Positions 1-11,301 of a stretch of 64,000 bases of DNA are shown here, in pieces (within the stretch, counting starts at the first letter, position 1; every line of letters starts with the position of its first letter). Position numbers and translations under genes: made by a program. This stretch comes from Dipteris shenzhenensis. Its lineage: Eukaryota; Polypodiophyta; Polypodiopsida; Gleicheniales. The notes beneath the pieces are model-generated. The model was not told the DNA's origin. It searched no databases and saw only the letters and a list, made by a program, of their open reading frames with translations. Location of the stretch: the NCBI GenBank assembly GCA_047967505.1, contig CM106538.1; one strand, 5' to 3'.

Positions 1-2007
1 AATGTGTCTCCAATGTGGTATACTTGTAACAATTGCAGCCTTCTGGAATTAAGTCACATATTGAGGTGTTAAAGAGGGATGGATCAAGATTTAGAAGATA
101 GCTGCTTGAAGACGACACACATGGCCAAAAGTTTGTTTCTCTACTACAGTTGATCAAGAATCTTGATGCACAGATAGACAAGAGTTCTTGATGCGGACAA
201 GAAGGATGCTCATAACATAATTAATGCTTGTAAACATAAATGTTCCAGAGATGACTAGGAATTAGGTGATGACAACGACCAGATTCACTCAACTAATAAA
301 ATTCACTTATTTCCATCCATTGAGGCTTGCAATAGATAGCTGACCATACTCGACCATGATGGGAAATCCAATTTCTATTGCACCCATTGGCTTCCATCTC
401 CAAATTGTATCGCGAAGTCCACTTGAAATGACTCTGCCGCGATGCCAAGCATTTCACCTTCAAACTAGATCCATGTAGATATGGGCAGTAGCGCAATTTG
501 ATCAACAGGTCTTCAAAAAAATAAACAGTGTGTACAGCAATAGCCTTGTCAATTCTATTGTCAGCTATTAATCTGTATATGCGGTGCTTAAATCATGAAA
601 GGTCTATGTCTCACAATGAACCAAGTGAGATCTGTATACAAGGCACTTAAATCATGAAAGGCTATGTACGTGATTTGAAGGCCATAACGAATACAATTGA
701 CGAGGATGGAAAAGTTGTATCCCATCAAAAAACAACCACAAGTTTATGTGCACACAGTGTCATTTTCAGGAACAATAGCTTGCAACACTAGCGTAGTCTT
801 GCATAGGTATTCTGGTAGCAAGCCATGAGAGGTACAGAGCATAAAAGAAAAATGGGTAGAGAAGGAACACACAGCTTGGAATCGGGTAGATTTAGCCAGC
901 AAAGGAGCCCTCCATCATCAAAAGAAATCATCAACATTGTTGTAGATCATCGAAGCTTGTGTGAAGCTACAACATGGCAGGGAATGACCAGCCCCTCCAA
1001 TGGGGAAGAGAGCAACTTCTCTTTCTGGCCACCCTCTACACACTTGCGATGGGAAATGCTCGCAGAACCTGCAAATCCTTGAAAAACACAACAAAACTCT
1101 TCGAAAATACGCACAAACTCTCAAAACTCACAAATGGAAGAGAATGAACAAGCGTGCTGGATACAATCTCCCCCCATAAGAGTGGTGCTCTCCTTCCACC
1201 TCCTATGTATTTATGTATATTTCTCAAAAAGCTTTCGAGCAAAAATCATACAAAAGCCTCTGTGCTTTCCTCCATGCACCCTTTTACAAAAAGCCCATCC
1301 ACCTTCTAGAATAGCTGGCTTTTTCTAAAAATAAAGCTTTTTCTAACTTTAGTTTATACACTTAGCCAAGCCACTAATATTCCAAAATTCAAATATGTAC
1401 ATAAGCTTTTGTAATATAAAAAATTAGGCATAAGACTTATTCATCCCCGCATCACTGGAGTTGCACCTACGCGTCCAAAATATGGCGGATCATGCTTGCC
1501 AGATGCCATTGCCCAATCAATTACTCTTTCCTTGGATTCACACGATGAATAGTAATGAAATATTTCAAGCATAAGATAACCTTGGAATTAATCACCACAA
1601 TCAATCAACCTTTTAGTATTATAGCAACGTAAAATCAATAGATCATAGATGAATGGTGCACACATGTGACACATACCATCTCATGGTGCACTTGATGCTA
1701 CACATGAATAAAATCGTACGGATGTTGCACACATGCTACACATATTGTCATCGCGTAAGTGGTGCACACAATGCTACACACTCATACAGCCATAGCCGTA
1801 TATCCAGCCATGTAGGAGCACACATGCATCACTACGGAATAGTGAGCAGACATGCATCAGCCGCACGACAAAAATGCTGGATCTCACTAAAATAAATATT
1901 GAAGGATTAAATTAATGGGATAATTCCAATTCTCATAACATCCCTCTTGCTTGAAATTGCAATCGCCCTCAATTGCGTGACAAAAAAGTAGTCAATAAAT
2001 CAGGGTA
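1..2007. other. Non-coding, no recognised gene
   Basis: No reading frame here resembles a known family. Two short patterns stand out. An imperfect tandem duplication of about 40 bp (569-609 and 631-669) shares the core ttaaatcatgaaagg. The stretch 1650-1860 is rich in gtgcacacatg/gctacacac words, a loose degenerate repeat. Short open frames overlap each other on both strands and look like chance. Confidence 0.5.
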
Positions 2008-2391
2008 CTAGCAAAAATATTGCTTGGGCATCCACTTAGCATCCTCAATGGGGTGGTTCTTAAATGTAAGAAGGTAAATAGGATATGAGTTTCCACATCT
2101 CGTTTGAGTGATTTGTTGATCAATGATCTGGTCTGGCTCTAAGAGTTGGGTCTCTCCTTGAAGCAATGGTGCATCGTCTAAAATAGGTCGAACTGGTGGG
2201 TCTCCATGGAAAGGTTTCAGGAGGTGCACATGAAAAGAATTATGAATTTTCCAATTGAGTGGTAATTCGAGCCAATAGGCATTTTCATTAATGCGCTCCA
2301 AAACTTTAAAGGGACCATAGGATTTAGGGGCAAACTTAACTATAGGGTGTGTCTTGATACTCTTAAGTCTGTGCTTCTCAATATGTAACAT
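2008..2391 (-). pseudogene. Chromovirus integrase C-terminus plus chromodomain (fragment)
   Basis: This is an open frame of 127 residues with no upstream integrase core. It begins with the GPF/GPY-type integrase tail (SYGPFKVLERINENAYWLEL, about residues 23-42) and HVHLLKP. It ends with a chromodomain-like stretch in which EPDQIID, YLLTFKNHP and DAKWMP sit in the usual order. In Ty3/Gypsy chromoviruses this module ends Pol and targets integration to modified chromatin. The rest of the element is not found on this strand nearby. The plus-strand Gypsy relic that starts near 2968 is in the opposite orientation and lacks an integrase, so a rearranged common source is possible but unproven. Confidence 0.8.
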
Positions 2392-2967
2392 AGGTTTGTA
2401 TGATGGTGCATGTGGGTGAATCTATAGCCTGGAAAGTCTGGTGACGGTGAATTGCTCTGGTGGCATTGGTTGATCGCAGTGCTTCAGGACTGTCAATGGT
2501 TATGAGCCCAATCATTGTGGGGTTTTTGGCTCATGCGAACATAAGGAATGTATGTAGCTACAAGAGTGTCCACTTGTTGATTGACAAAAGGGATGTTTGG
2601 AGTTTGGAGGAGGTCGTGGTGAGGAGACTGCACAGATACACAGAGGTGTAGAGTGACGTCAGTGCATAGGCAATGGCAGTTTTGACCAGGGAGCTTTCCA
2701 TTCTTTCTTGTTAAAAGAGAAGAAAAATCAATTTTGTTGGGATGTCCCTTTTGCAGTTATTTGGTAATTACAGTTAATTTAAATTGCAGAAGTTTCCCTA
2801 GCATAGGAAAGTGAACCGACAATTTGTAGTTTACAGTTTTACGGTTTGCTATATGCTTGTATAGTGGGGGTTTGGAAAGTTATTATATACAGTTATAAAG
2901 ATTATTTTCAAGTTTGTATCATTTGGATGGTGCGTGAGAGAAAAAAAAAAAACACCCATCTATCTAA
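2392..2967. other. Non-coding spacer
   Basis: No recognised gene. A run of 12 or more A residues lies at about 2940-2952, just before the likely gag start of the downstream Gypsy relic. No LTR boundary could be defined here. Confidence 0.4.
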
Positions 2968-4075
2968 ATGGCAGTTGAAGAAGAAGCTTCTAGAGTGGAT
3001 CCTGTAGAGTCGGAGGTCCCGGCTGACCCCGCACGTGTCACACCCAACATGCCATACAGTGTCTGGCAGAATTGCATTATTGGAAAATGCCTTGTAATAG
3101 ATTTTAGTGCAACAATTACAAGTAAATGTAGGGCAATCTGAGCTCAAAAAATTGGTTCATGGTATGTCTGCTAGACCTCTCGTGAAGAGAAGGGTAAAGC
3201 TCCAATGGAGCTTGAATCTAGTGTTCATACGCGAGTCTAGGAGGGCTAAGGTGCCTAATATTGCCAATTATAGGCCAGAAAAGTATTCTGGTCGGATGTC
3301 TGATTATAGTTCCGATATCATAGAGACCTGGTTACACAAATGGGATGAGGCCTTCGCCATTTGTGAAATCAGGAATGATATGAAGAAAATCCGCGAGGCC
3401 ACCCATATGTTTAATGAGGCAACAGATAGGTGGTGGATAAGACAACAGAAAGATGGAGTGGCATCCACTACTTGGGAGGGTTTTAAAAAAGAATTTAGAA
3501 AACACTTCTTACCTCTTGATGAAGCATCCCGAGCTTGGGATCAGTATCAAATCCTTCGTCAGAGACATTTATCAGTGGCAGAATACACTGATGAGTTCAA
3601 AGAAAGTGTAATGAAATTTTATGAACCTCTACATCAGTCAGTCCAGGTAAAAGATTTCATCTTTGGACTGAATGATCGGATCAAGATGGAAGTTCAGGCT
3701 AAGTATGCGAACACGCTAGATGAAGCAATTGCCATAGCCCTGAACTATGAGGATGCCAAAGGGAACAGACCAAGTGGGTTTGTGCAAGTTGGGACTCGGT
3801 ATGAGTATCCAAAGAAAACGGGGTTCAAGAAGAAGTGGATTAGCAAAGGGAGTGCCTCACAGCCTAGTGGTCAAGCCAAGTAGGCAAAGCCAGTTGAGAC
3901 GCCTAAACCAAGTACCACCATTGGAGTGAAAAGAAAAGTAACACCAATGGCAGCCCGGGCTTGGTTGAAGTCTTCTTTAAACCTAGAGCAAAGAGAAAAA
4001 GTGAGGAGAGAAGGCTTGTGTTTTGGATGCCTTTAGCCTCATTAGTGGAAAGATTGTCCACAAAACAAAGATCAT
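2968..4075 (+). pseudogene. Gypsy gag (Retrotrans_gag domain and zinc knuckle)
   Basis: A likely ATG at 2968 opens an acidic N-terminus. The frame shifts near 3100, and the main gag block runs 3107-3883 (about 258 residues). It carries the Retrotrans_gag signature: the ETWLHKWDEAF, WWIRQQ, WEGFKKEFRKHFLP and YTDEFKESV motifs occur in order. After the stop at 3883 a decayed zinc knuckle lies near 4017-4065. Its CX2CX3HX4C ligands are still readable, but two stop codons fall inside it. Gag would form the particle and bind RNA; this copy cannot. Confidence 0.8.
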
Positions 4076-4078
4076 CGG

Positions 4079-4680
4079 ATGGCTAAGATGTTGATCTCAG
4101 AATGCGACGTGGAAATGGAGGAAAGTCCCAGAGCAGAACAGATGCAAATTCAACTAGTGGGATCTTCTCAAAGGTCAGTACCTATTTTGTTATGGGTGTC
4201 TGTTGCTAAGTTAGTAATCAGTGCACCTGATAATGTCCTATCAAGGCCCATACCAATGGGGTATACAGCCTTTAATGATACGGAGTTAATTAAGATGAAA
4301 GGGCAAGTAGCCAGTAGCCAATCATGATGTCATTGTGTTGTTTGACTCAGCGTCAACACACAAAGTAATTAACTCCAAGCTTGTAAAGAGGCTGAAATTA
4401 AAGACTAATCCATCTGAATATGCATATGCAGTCAGAATGGCGGACAGAAGTTCAACTGAAGTATGGGACCAAAGGATTACCCAGTTGGAACTTCGATTTT
4501 AGGACTATACAGAGAAGCTTGATTTTGAAATGACAAAGCTTGCTCACGCAAATATAGCCCTAGGTAAGGCTTGGCATTCTAGGAAGAATCCAGGCATAGA
4601 TTGGAAAAAGCACATTTATTAATTCAAGATGAATAATGTGCTGTATGTCTTATAAGGTGAAAAATATATACCTCAAGGAC
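4079..4680 (+). pseudogene. Gypsy aspartic protease remnant
   Basis: The frame 4079-4327, continued in a shifted frame to about 4680, resembles the pepsin-like protease that follows gag. A VLFDSAST motif near 4335 matches the active-site region, but the expected Gly/Ala after Asp-Ser reads Ala-Ser-Thr. Several stop codons follow. The assignment rests on position between gag and RT and on this one motif. Confidence 0.55.
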
Positions 4681-4682
4681 CG

Positions 4683-5533
4683 TTGGTTTCCGTAATGGAA
4701 GTTCAAAAAGCTCAAGAAGAGTTTTTGTTTCTTTGTACAGCATCGGTAGAGCCGATTGATGGTTCTTTGGCTAGCACTGATGTTACCCAAAATGGAGAGA
4801 TGGCCAAGCTAGCTGATCAAATAGCAAAGGAGTTCTCTGATTGTTTTATGTATGAGTTACCTCTAGAGCGGAATGTTCAACATAATATTGAACTAATCCT
4901 GGGGGCAGAACCTGTAAATAGACCTCCCCATAGATTAAGTTTTACTGAAGAAGTAGAGGTACGAAGACAACTGGAAGAATACCTTGAGCTGGGCAGATTC
5001 AACCCAGTTTCTCACCTTTTGCTTCGCCAGTGATATTTAAAAAAAAAGAAAGATACTTTTTGCCTCTGTATAGATTACAGAGCATTGAATAATATCACTA
5101 CTAAGCACATGTATCTGATGGCTCGGGTCAATGATTTGCTAGATGTGTTACATGGGGCCGTAATTTTTAGTAAGATAGATCTTAAATGTGGCTACCATTA
5201 GATCCGTATTAGAGGCGAGGATGTGCATAAAACCGCTTTAGAAGTAGATTTGGACATTATGAGTTTTTGGTAATTTCGTTTGGACTTACCAATGCTCCAG
5301 CTACATTCGTCATGCTTATAAATGATTTACTACATCCGTATATCGAGAAGTTTGTAGTACATTTTATGGACGATATTCTTGTGTTCAGCAAAAGTATTGC
5401 TGAGCATCACGAACACTTAAGAATAGTGTTCAATACTTTGAGGAAAGCCAGTCTTTATGTAAATAAAAAGAAAACTGTACTATGTATGATAAGACTTGAA
5501 TATTTAGGATTCATTATTACCCCTATATTGTGA
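4683..5533 (+). pseudogene. Gypsy reverse transcriptase fragment
   Basis: Residues encoded at 4683-5033 form the typical connector into RT (ELPLERNVQHNIEL, then PPHRLSF). A frameshift at the A-run near 5040 and several stops break the fingers. The palm resumes at 5267-5533 with FGLTNAPATF, then the catalytic box as FMDDILVFS (the YxDD motif with Met), HxEHL and LEYLGFIIT. The sequence ends before the thumb and RNase H. Confidence 0.85.
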
Positions 5534-5698
5534 GACACAGTACCACTCAAGTCCCTTGCCCTCTCACTCATAGGTTGTAGCACCCTAGAGACCACTCACT
5601 CCACTACTCCTTGCTCATTAAGTGCTCACTCCACCTCTCGCTCCACCCCTCGCTCTAGCTCTACTACTCCATCCACCACAAATCCTTAAGACTTTGCT

Positions 5699-6594
5699 TT
5701 GCCTAAGGACCTATCCTATAGAGTGAACAACATTTGGGAGGTTATACAAGACGAGGACGCAAAGGCAATCGTCATAAGATACACGAGGAGGTTGGTGAAC
5801 ACCCACTTCCCCAATGATATATTTGAACCTTGGAAACAACGGGACAAGAAATCCAAGGATGCCATCATAGATGCCCTCGAGAGACAATTTCCAAATCCTA
5901 AAGGGTTTGAGTTTGATTAAAATGCCATGCTTACACGGATGGGGGAGCTCTTTAAGTCTTGTAGATATGAATTAAGCGATGCTTTTAAGGATGGTAAGCA
6001 CAAGCCAAGGTGGGCAGACCCGAAGGATTGGAAGAGAGCAAAGAGGGATTACAAGGAGAATCCAAATGCATTTGAGCCTCAGCGGAGGGTGGCAAGGATA
6101 CACCTGGAGATTGTAGGTCCTTCACAACTTGGGAGTGGTGGTGACAGACTTGGCAACGAGGCATGGGTGGTAAGTGTATATTTATCTTCTACTAAATTTC
6201 TAATATGTTCAATCGTTCAAATGTCTTGTCATTCATATCTAACTAATTGAATTTGGATGGATCCAGGAATCTATGATTGGAAGGCCTCCAAACAACGAGG
6301 AGTACAAAATGGAGTTTGAAATTGGAGCCAAGAAATGGCTGTAGGAGAAGGAGAAAGAAGGATTCCACATCGATTGGAAAAGGGTGGTGGTGTTTCGTGT
6401 AAGTATACCCTATTTCTCTCCATTATTGTTTGACTATCACCATTGTCTTACAATCAACTCTCTTAGTAGAAGAGGAGGGTAAGGGATCAAGCGCACGCAG
6501 AGAGACCGAGGGCGAGGAGGGAAAGGAGGACAACGAGGGTGCACACAGAGAGACCGAGGATGAGGAGGATGAGGAGGGCAAGGAGGAGAAATAG
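5699..6594 (+). pseudogene. Three-exon gene relic, possibly transposase-associated
   Basis: The frame 5699-5920 encodes a Trp- and charge-rich segment beginning with Pro-Lys-Asp-Leu. It continues at 5927-6169 (ELFKSCRYELSDAFKDGKHK, WADPKDWKRAKRDY). Good splice signals follow: donor gtaagt at 6170, acceptor tccag ending 6266, a second donor gtaagt at 6399 and an acceptor near 6466/6469. The second exon (6267-6398) keeps phase 0 but contains a TAG. The last exon contains two imperfect copies of gcacgcagagagaccgag and is Glu- or Arg-rich depending on frame. The pattern resembles proteins associated with plant En/Spm (CACTA) transposases, but I could not confirm the family. Confidence 0.4.
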
Positions 6595-6599
6595 TAGGA

Positions 6600-6800
6600 T
6601 ATGGCATTTAGTTGTTCAATATTTTGGCACTGTTGCCCTTTTGTAGTAGATTACCTCGACAGATTTGCCATTTTGGAGTTTGAAACTTTTGCCATTTTGT
6701 AGCACATTAGCACATTACTTCGGAGGATTTGCCATTTTATGGCACATTGTTTCGACAAATTTGCCATTACTTTGTAGACCTTCTTTGCAAAATTGTAATA
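6600..6800. repeat. Degenerate tttgccattttg minisatellite
   Basis: The motif ttgccattttg/ttgcccttttg recurs about six times, linked by gtagcacatt and cttcgacaga words, with an irregular period of about 30-40 bp. It lies directly after the three-exon relic. Confidence 0.55.
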
Positions 6801-7150
6801 TAAACCTCCGCATTTTTAACATTTAATCGTGATTTTAATGGAAAAAGAATTTATGTGGGACAAGATGGGACTAAAACAAGCACCATCGTGCCCCACAAAT
6901 TTTTTTTAAATCTTCTATAAAAACGTTGGTATGTACCAACGCCTACACTGACACCCATATCGACACTGTAGGGCATATTTTACTAATGGTGACATCGACA
7001 CCTGCACCAACGATTTCTTTGCGACGTCCACACCGAGGGAGTTTCTGACACTTTCCACTTGTTAAAAAAAATTCTTCATGTTTAGCATCGGTATCGGTGT
7101 TGAAAAGCGGCCCGTGTCTTGTAGTGTCTCCCATGAGAGTCGATGGAGAT
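6801..7150. other. Non-coding spacer
   Basis: No recognised gene. An acgttggtatgtaccaacg-type inverted word lies near 6923-6941. The Copia-H 5' LTR homology begins at about 7151. Confidence 0.35.
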
Positions 7151-7592
7151 GACTCTTAGCAGTAGCATATGGATAGGTCCTCGTGCTCATGGAACTTAAC
7201 AGTTGGTTGGCCCGTGGTTGATAGCGCTTCTCACGACTACTCTAGTATTCTTTTCAAGTCTAATATAGCTTGGTTTGTATTAGAGCTATCAGTGTGTCAG
7301 TCACTTTGTACACCGAATACGTGTTGTGTTTTACCTTTGTGGCATAGTGTGTAGGGACTCTTGTAAAGTCGCAACAAGCCCCATAGAGATCACAACCAAT
7401 AGTTGGTGTGAGAGAGGACTCAACTATGTGTCACCTCTTTTTATCAGTCCTGTGAGCCTTTGTGGCTAGTTGTTTATATTTCCATAACTTAGTTGAGTCG
7501 GTTGACATGATCTCTTTCTCTTCCATAACAATCATCATTTTATGTGAGGTAATTATCATTTTATCTGAAGCTAGTAAGCTCTAAAATCCTAA
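7151..7592 (+). repeat. Copia-H 5' LTR (5'-truncated)
   Basis: Aligns by eye with 9021-9450 from gactctta/gcatatggatag through tttgtacaccgaatac, gggactcttgtaa, ttccataacttagttgagtc and aaaatccta. Homology upstream of 7151 to the remaining downstream LTR is not seen. Confidence 0.75.
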
Positions 7593-7594
7593 AG

Positions 7595-7607
7595 TTGGTA
7601 CTAGAGC
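7595..7607 (+). promoter_or_regulatory. Primer-binding site (tRNA-iMet)
   Basis: ttggtactagagc lies two bases after the LTR end. It matches the initiator-Met primer site tggtatcagagc except for a tc/ct change. Confidence 0.7.
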
Positions 7608-7788
7608 ATGGTCATGAGGGCTTGAGAAGAGAGGAGAGTTTTGTTGATGTCAAAGTACTCTTAACTTTCGATACTCACAGATCGTGGAAGTATAAGGAAA
7701 TGTATGAGATCTCAGAGAGTTTTGACTTCACTTGACATTTTGGTAGAAGCCTCATTTCATCTACATTTGAATCTACACCATTTGTGAA

Positions 7789-8632
7789 ATGGATAAGGGG
7801 GATAAACAAATTATGTTCTCATTGTCTTCAATGGAAAAAATTTCCCTTCATGGCAGTTAGCGACTCGATTACTCTTCATGCAAAAGGGTTATGGGGAATT
7901 GTAGCAAATATAGAAAAGAATCCCAAAGGGACTACATCAGAGGTAGATAAGAGTGCCTAGAATATGAACAATGAGAAAGCTATTGGCTATCTAGGTCGAG
8001 CACTAGCTCCTGATTTCTTCCATCATCATGATACAAAGAGCACAGTAGCAAATAATTGGAGTACATTAGAAACACTTTTTGGGCTTCGTATGAAACACTC
8101 TAAAGCCAAATCTCAAACAAGAATTGTTTGACTTGAAGAAGAATATGGGCGAGACATTAGGAGTGTTCTTAAACAAGATGGAAGTATTGTTAAGGCAACT
8201 AAGCACACTTGGAGCAAAAGTGGAGGATAAAGATAAGAAAGCTATTCTACTCAAAAGCATACCAGTAGAACAGTTCGGGGAGATAGTGAGAATTCTTCAA
8301 CTTGATGATAACGTGGATTTTTTGGACTGTGTCAGTGTGAAGAAAAGCTCAACCACACTTCCATCTATGACTCAAGGGCATTTGTTGCGACAGACAAGAA
8401 GAAGAAGAAGAAGACAGACAAGAAGAACAAGACTACACACGACACTAGAAGGTGCAATTATTGTGGAAAAGGACACTTGGAGAAGTTTTGCTTCACAAAA
8501 TAGAGAGACGAGCTATTGAAGAAGACCAAGGAAAAGGAAGTAGCCGTTGAGGAAGATGATAAGAAGGATACATCGATGCTCGTTGAAGTGGATCACCTTA
8601 GTGATCAAGACTATGCTTTCTAACTCAGAAGG
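7789..8632 (+). pseudogene. Copia-H gag (UBN2-type) with zinc knuckle
   Basis: An ATG at 7789 begins a Copia-type gag. The N-terminal block is frameshifted, but FPSWQ-like, LGRALAPDFF and TLETLFGLRMKHSKAK segments are readable. The central UBN2 part (8124-8390) is clean: LKKNMGETLGVFLNKMEVLL and then LSTLGAKVEDKDKKAILLKS. The zinc knuckle CNYCGKGHLEKFC (CX2CX3HX4C) lies near 8454-8492. It is in a different frame from the UBN2 block because of an AGAAG-rich slippage tract at 8395-8430. An acidic tail runs to about 8632. Confidence 0.75.
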
Positions 8633-8831
8633 GTAGTAGTAACTGCCTAGAATTAGGGTCTCTGTGACAAATTTTTTAATAGCCGTTGAGTTCTTTGTGA
8701 ATGAATTGATGGTGTAGCTCTTTGTGAGCATTATTAGTTTTCCTTTGTGGATGTTTGTTTTGGTTTGATAACTCTTTGTGAGCAGGTGACTGTCTTTTGT
8801 ATGCATGATCTCCCCATTTTGGCCAAGGGGG

Positions 8832-9450
8832 TGTGTGTAGGCTTTAAGCTTGATTATAGTACATCCTCATGGGGAGTTCCATAGTTGTTGGAGAGCTCAA
8901 AAAGGAGGTGGCACGTGTTAATTGTGCATGCAACCTTTTATGAGGATCTACAAGGTAGCTTATTGTCACCTTGAGGAGCCCCTCTAGCCCAATAAGCTCG
9001 TGAGCTTAATCCATGCAGAAGACTCTTGGTAGGAGCATATGGATAGCTTGTAGGCAACCTCGTGCTCGTGGACCTCAATAGTTGATTGGCTCGTGGTTGC
9101 CGGTGCTTCTGTTAACTACTTGAATCTTCTTTTCAAGTCTTATATAGTTTGATTTGTATTAGAGCTACCAGTGTGCCAGTCGCTTTGTACACCGAATACA
9201 TGTTGTGTGTTTTGCCTTTGTGTGGCATAGTGTGAAGGGACTCTTGTAAGGTCACAACAAGCCCGTAGGGATGCATGACTAGTAGTTGGTGAGAGAGAAC
9301 TCGACTATGTGTCACCTCTATTTATTAGTCCTATAAGCCTTTGTGGCTAGTCGTTTATATTTCCATAACTTAGTTGAGTCGGTTTACACAATCTCATTGT
9401 GAGGTGTATTTATCATTTTATGTGAAGATAGTAAGCTCGAAAATCCTACA
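8832..9450 (+). repeat. Copia-H 3' LTR
   Basis: Preceded by the purine-rich ccaaggggg tract at 8824-8831 and starting with TGTGTGTAGG. It ends near aaatcctaca at 9450, where the dispersed repeat R1 begins. The shared part with the upstream LTR starts at 9021. Confidence 0.65.
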
Positions 9451-9955
9451 AAAAGTTGAAGTTCTTGAAGGAAAAACAAGAGATAATTTATGGCTCCCCC
9501 CATTATACTACTTAGCAATCCCCTCACATGTTGAAGTCTTTGCTCAATCTTCATTTGAGGCCAACATGCATTCATACCTTGACAATAGAAAGAAAATTTC
9601 CATCATTGAGAGCTACTGCACATGAATAAGAAATACACAGTTGGCGCCTTAGGCTAATTTGGTTCACACATTATTATAGTTCATACAACTTGAAGCATTT
9701 ATTTGTAGGGTGCTCTGCATGTGAGAGCTGGCTTACCCATCAACCTTTTTGAAGGCAATTCAACCAATTCTAAGCACTAGATTCTAGCTTCCTATTGACT
9801 AGAGAGAAAATAGAGCTCTGGTGCTCACAAAGGTACCCTCCAAAAGTGAGGTGTGAATTGTGAAATCAATGGCGCTTCACCTTTGCCTCCATTTTTGTGC
9901 AAGCCTCTAAAACTAGCCAGTAGTGCCACATTTTGGGCTTCATGTGTAGAGAGCC
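9447..9955 (+). repeat. Dispersed repeat R1, copy 1
   Basis: About 510 bp that match 33498-34013 over most of their length, same orientation. Shared words include ggaaaaacaag, ataatttatggctcccc, caatcttcatttgaggccaa, accttgacaat and ccaaaagtgaggtgtgaatt. On the minus strand both copies keep an open stretch ending in SQFTPHFWRVP. The family is not identified. Confidence 0.75.
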
Positions 9956-10330
9956 TTATGAAAGAAACAGATGATCGTAATCATGAAAGTAGAGAAGCCA
10001 AATCGTGAAAATACCCATGTGTTGGAAACCACATCTAGAGGCCCCACGTTTTTCAGTTTTGTTTGTTTGAGTGAGTCCAGAAGGGTCCAAAACTCTTTGT
10101 TGGAGTCTCCAATCTTTGGTTTGTGAAGGCTATGGAAGGAGACAAATTCTTTGTCATTGCATCTCCGTCTTTCTTCTCCAAAACCTTCATAGTCTAAGGT
10201 TTTGGTCTAAAGTCTTCTTTTCACTCAAGCATCCTTTTTTACAAAGCAAGAGGGAAAATATCTCCATTAGTGTTGTAAAAGGATAGACATTGCCAACTAG
10301 CAATCCATAAGCTGGTAAGCCGTTCTTCCG
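9956..10330. other. Non-coding, possible Copia-G leader
   Basis: No recognised coding sequence. It lies between the R1 repeat and the start of the Copia-G gag, so it may be that element's leader. No primer site was recognised. Confidence 0.35.
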
Positions 10331-11079
10331 ATGGCTAAAGAAATCTCTTTGATTGAAAATTATATTGGAAAGGGTTTCCATTCATGGAAAACTCAACCTA
10401 AATACCGCTTGATGTTTAAGGGGTTATGGCCATATGTAGATGGTAGAAAACCATGAATTCAAGAAAACCAGATGAGGGTGAAGATGACAAAAGGGACAAG
10501 TCATCATTATGCCTACCATTGATAAGAGCCTTGTCCACCACATCGATGAGTTGGCCACAGTGAAACTCAAGTGCGATGAAATGGAAAAGCTCTATGGTGC
10601 AAAGTAAAAAAACTCTACAGTTTCTCTAAAAATTGAATTCTTTGGTCTTGAGTACACTCAAGGGGATCTTGGTTCCTTCATTTCACATATGAAGGGACTA
10701 ATGGTGTAATTAGCATCTATAAAACCTAAAATAGAAGAAGAGGATGAAATTGTTGTTCTCCTTATCATGCTCTTGTCTCACGACATTGAAAATTGTTACT
10801 AATTCTACACTTGAGGGAGTCATTTCTTCTCTTCTAGATGAGGAGAAAAGCCTCAAATTAAATGGTACTTCTACATCAACAGCAGCAAGAGTAGCATTGT
10901 ACTTTTAATCCAAGGTCATCAAATGTTCCTTTTGTAAAAAGAAGGGACATACTGAGGCAAGGTGCTACATCAAAGATCCCAAGAAGAAGCAATGTGACAA
11001 ATGTGGAGAATTGGGTCACTTATCATAGGAATGTAATGGCAAGAAGGAGGAAAACAATCTGGTGGCAACATTATCATGA
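10331..11079 (+). pseudogene. Copia-G gag relic with two zinc knuckles
   Basis: An ATG at 10331 begins a Copia gag N-terminus (IGKGFHSWKTQPKYRLMFKG and then LWPYVDGRKP). The frame is then broken repeatedly. Readable segments include IDKSLVHHIDELATVKLKCD, FISHMKGLM and LLDEEKSLKLNG. Two CCHC knuckles follow at 10921-11037: CSFCKKKGHTEARC and, after KDPKKKQ, CDKCGELGHLS-stop-EC. Both have CX2CX4HX4C spacing. A stop at 11077 ends the frame. No protease or pol follows, because element F is inserted about 95 bp downstream and no pol resumes beyond it. Confidence 0.75.
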
Positions 11080-11172
11080 GATGAAAATTTTTTGTAGATC
11101 ACATTTGTAAAAATCCTATCCAGTACATACCTAAGATACAAAGTCCTTAATCTTTAAAATCTAGGAAAGCAT

Positions 11173-11301
11173 TGTTGAGACAAAGAGAAAGAGGAGAGAG
11201 ACAGACATAAGAGTTGCTCCCAAGGTAGTGATTCTATTCATAGATCATAGGCATATATATAGTTGAGAACTAGCTAGGGCAAGCTATATATAGCTCTAAC
11301 A
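11173..11301 (-). repeat. Element F 3' LTR
   Basis: 129 bp, related to 24674-24808 with a 6-bp gap (ctgagt missing here) and a few substitutions. The polypurine tract is read on the minus strand from 11302-11310 (cccctactc on the plus strand). Confidence 0.85.

Larger units (their letters stand above)
2968..5533 (+). mobile_element. Degenerate Ty3/Gypsy retrotransposon, gag-PR-RT only
   Basis: Gag, protease and reverse transcriptase remnants follow one another in the canonical Gypsy order on the plus strand. They are broken by in-frame stops and frameshifts. No LTRs, primer site, RNase H or integrase are visible. The reverse transcriptase stops abruptly near 5533, where pyrimidine-rich sequence and an unrelated frame begin. 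This is an old truncated copy. Confidence 0.8.
7151..9450 (+). mobile_element. Copia-H: gag-only, non-autonomous LTR element
   Basis: Two related LTR sequences flank a primer-binding site, a decayed Copia gag and a purine tract, with no protease, integrase or RT between them. The LTRs have diverged clearly, so the insertion is old. The upstream LTR appears truncated at its 5' end, because the downstream LTR continues about 190 bp further. A target duplication therefore cannot be tested. Confidence 0.75.

Noticed and set aside
1650-1895. CRISPR-like array in the cacacatg-rich stretch
   Set aside because: No regular repeat or spacer length; a eukaryotic degenerate microsatellite is a better description.
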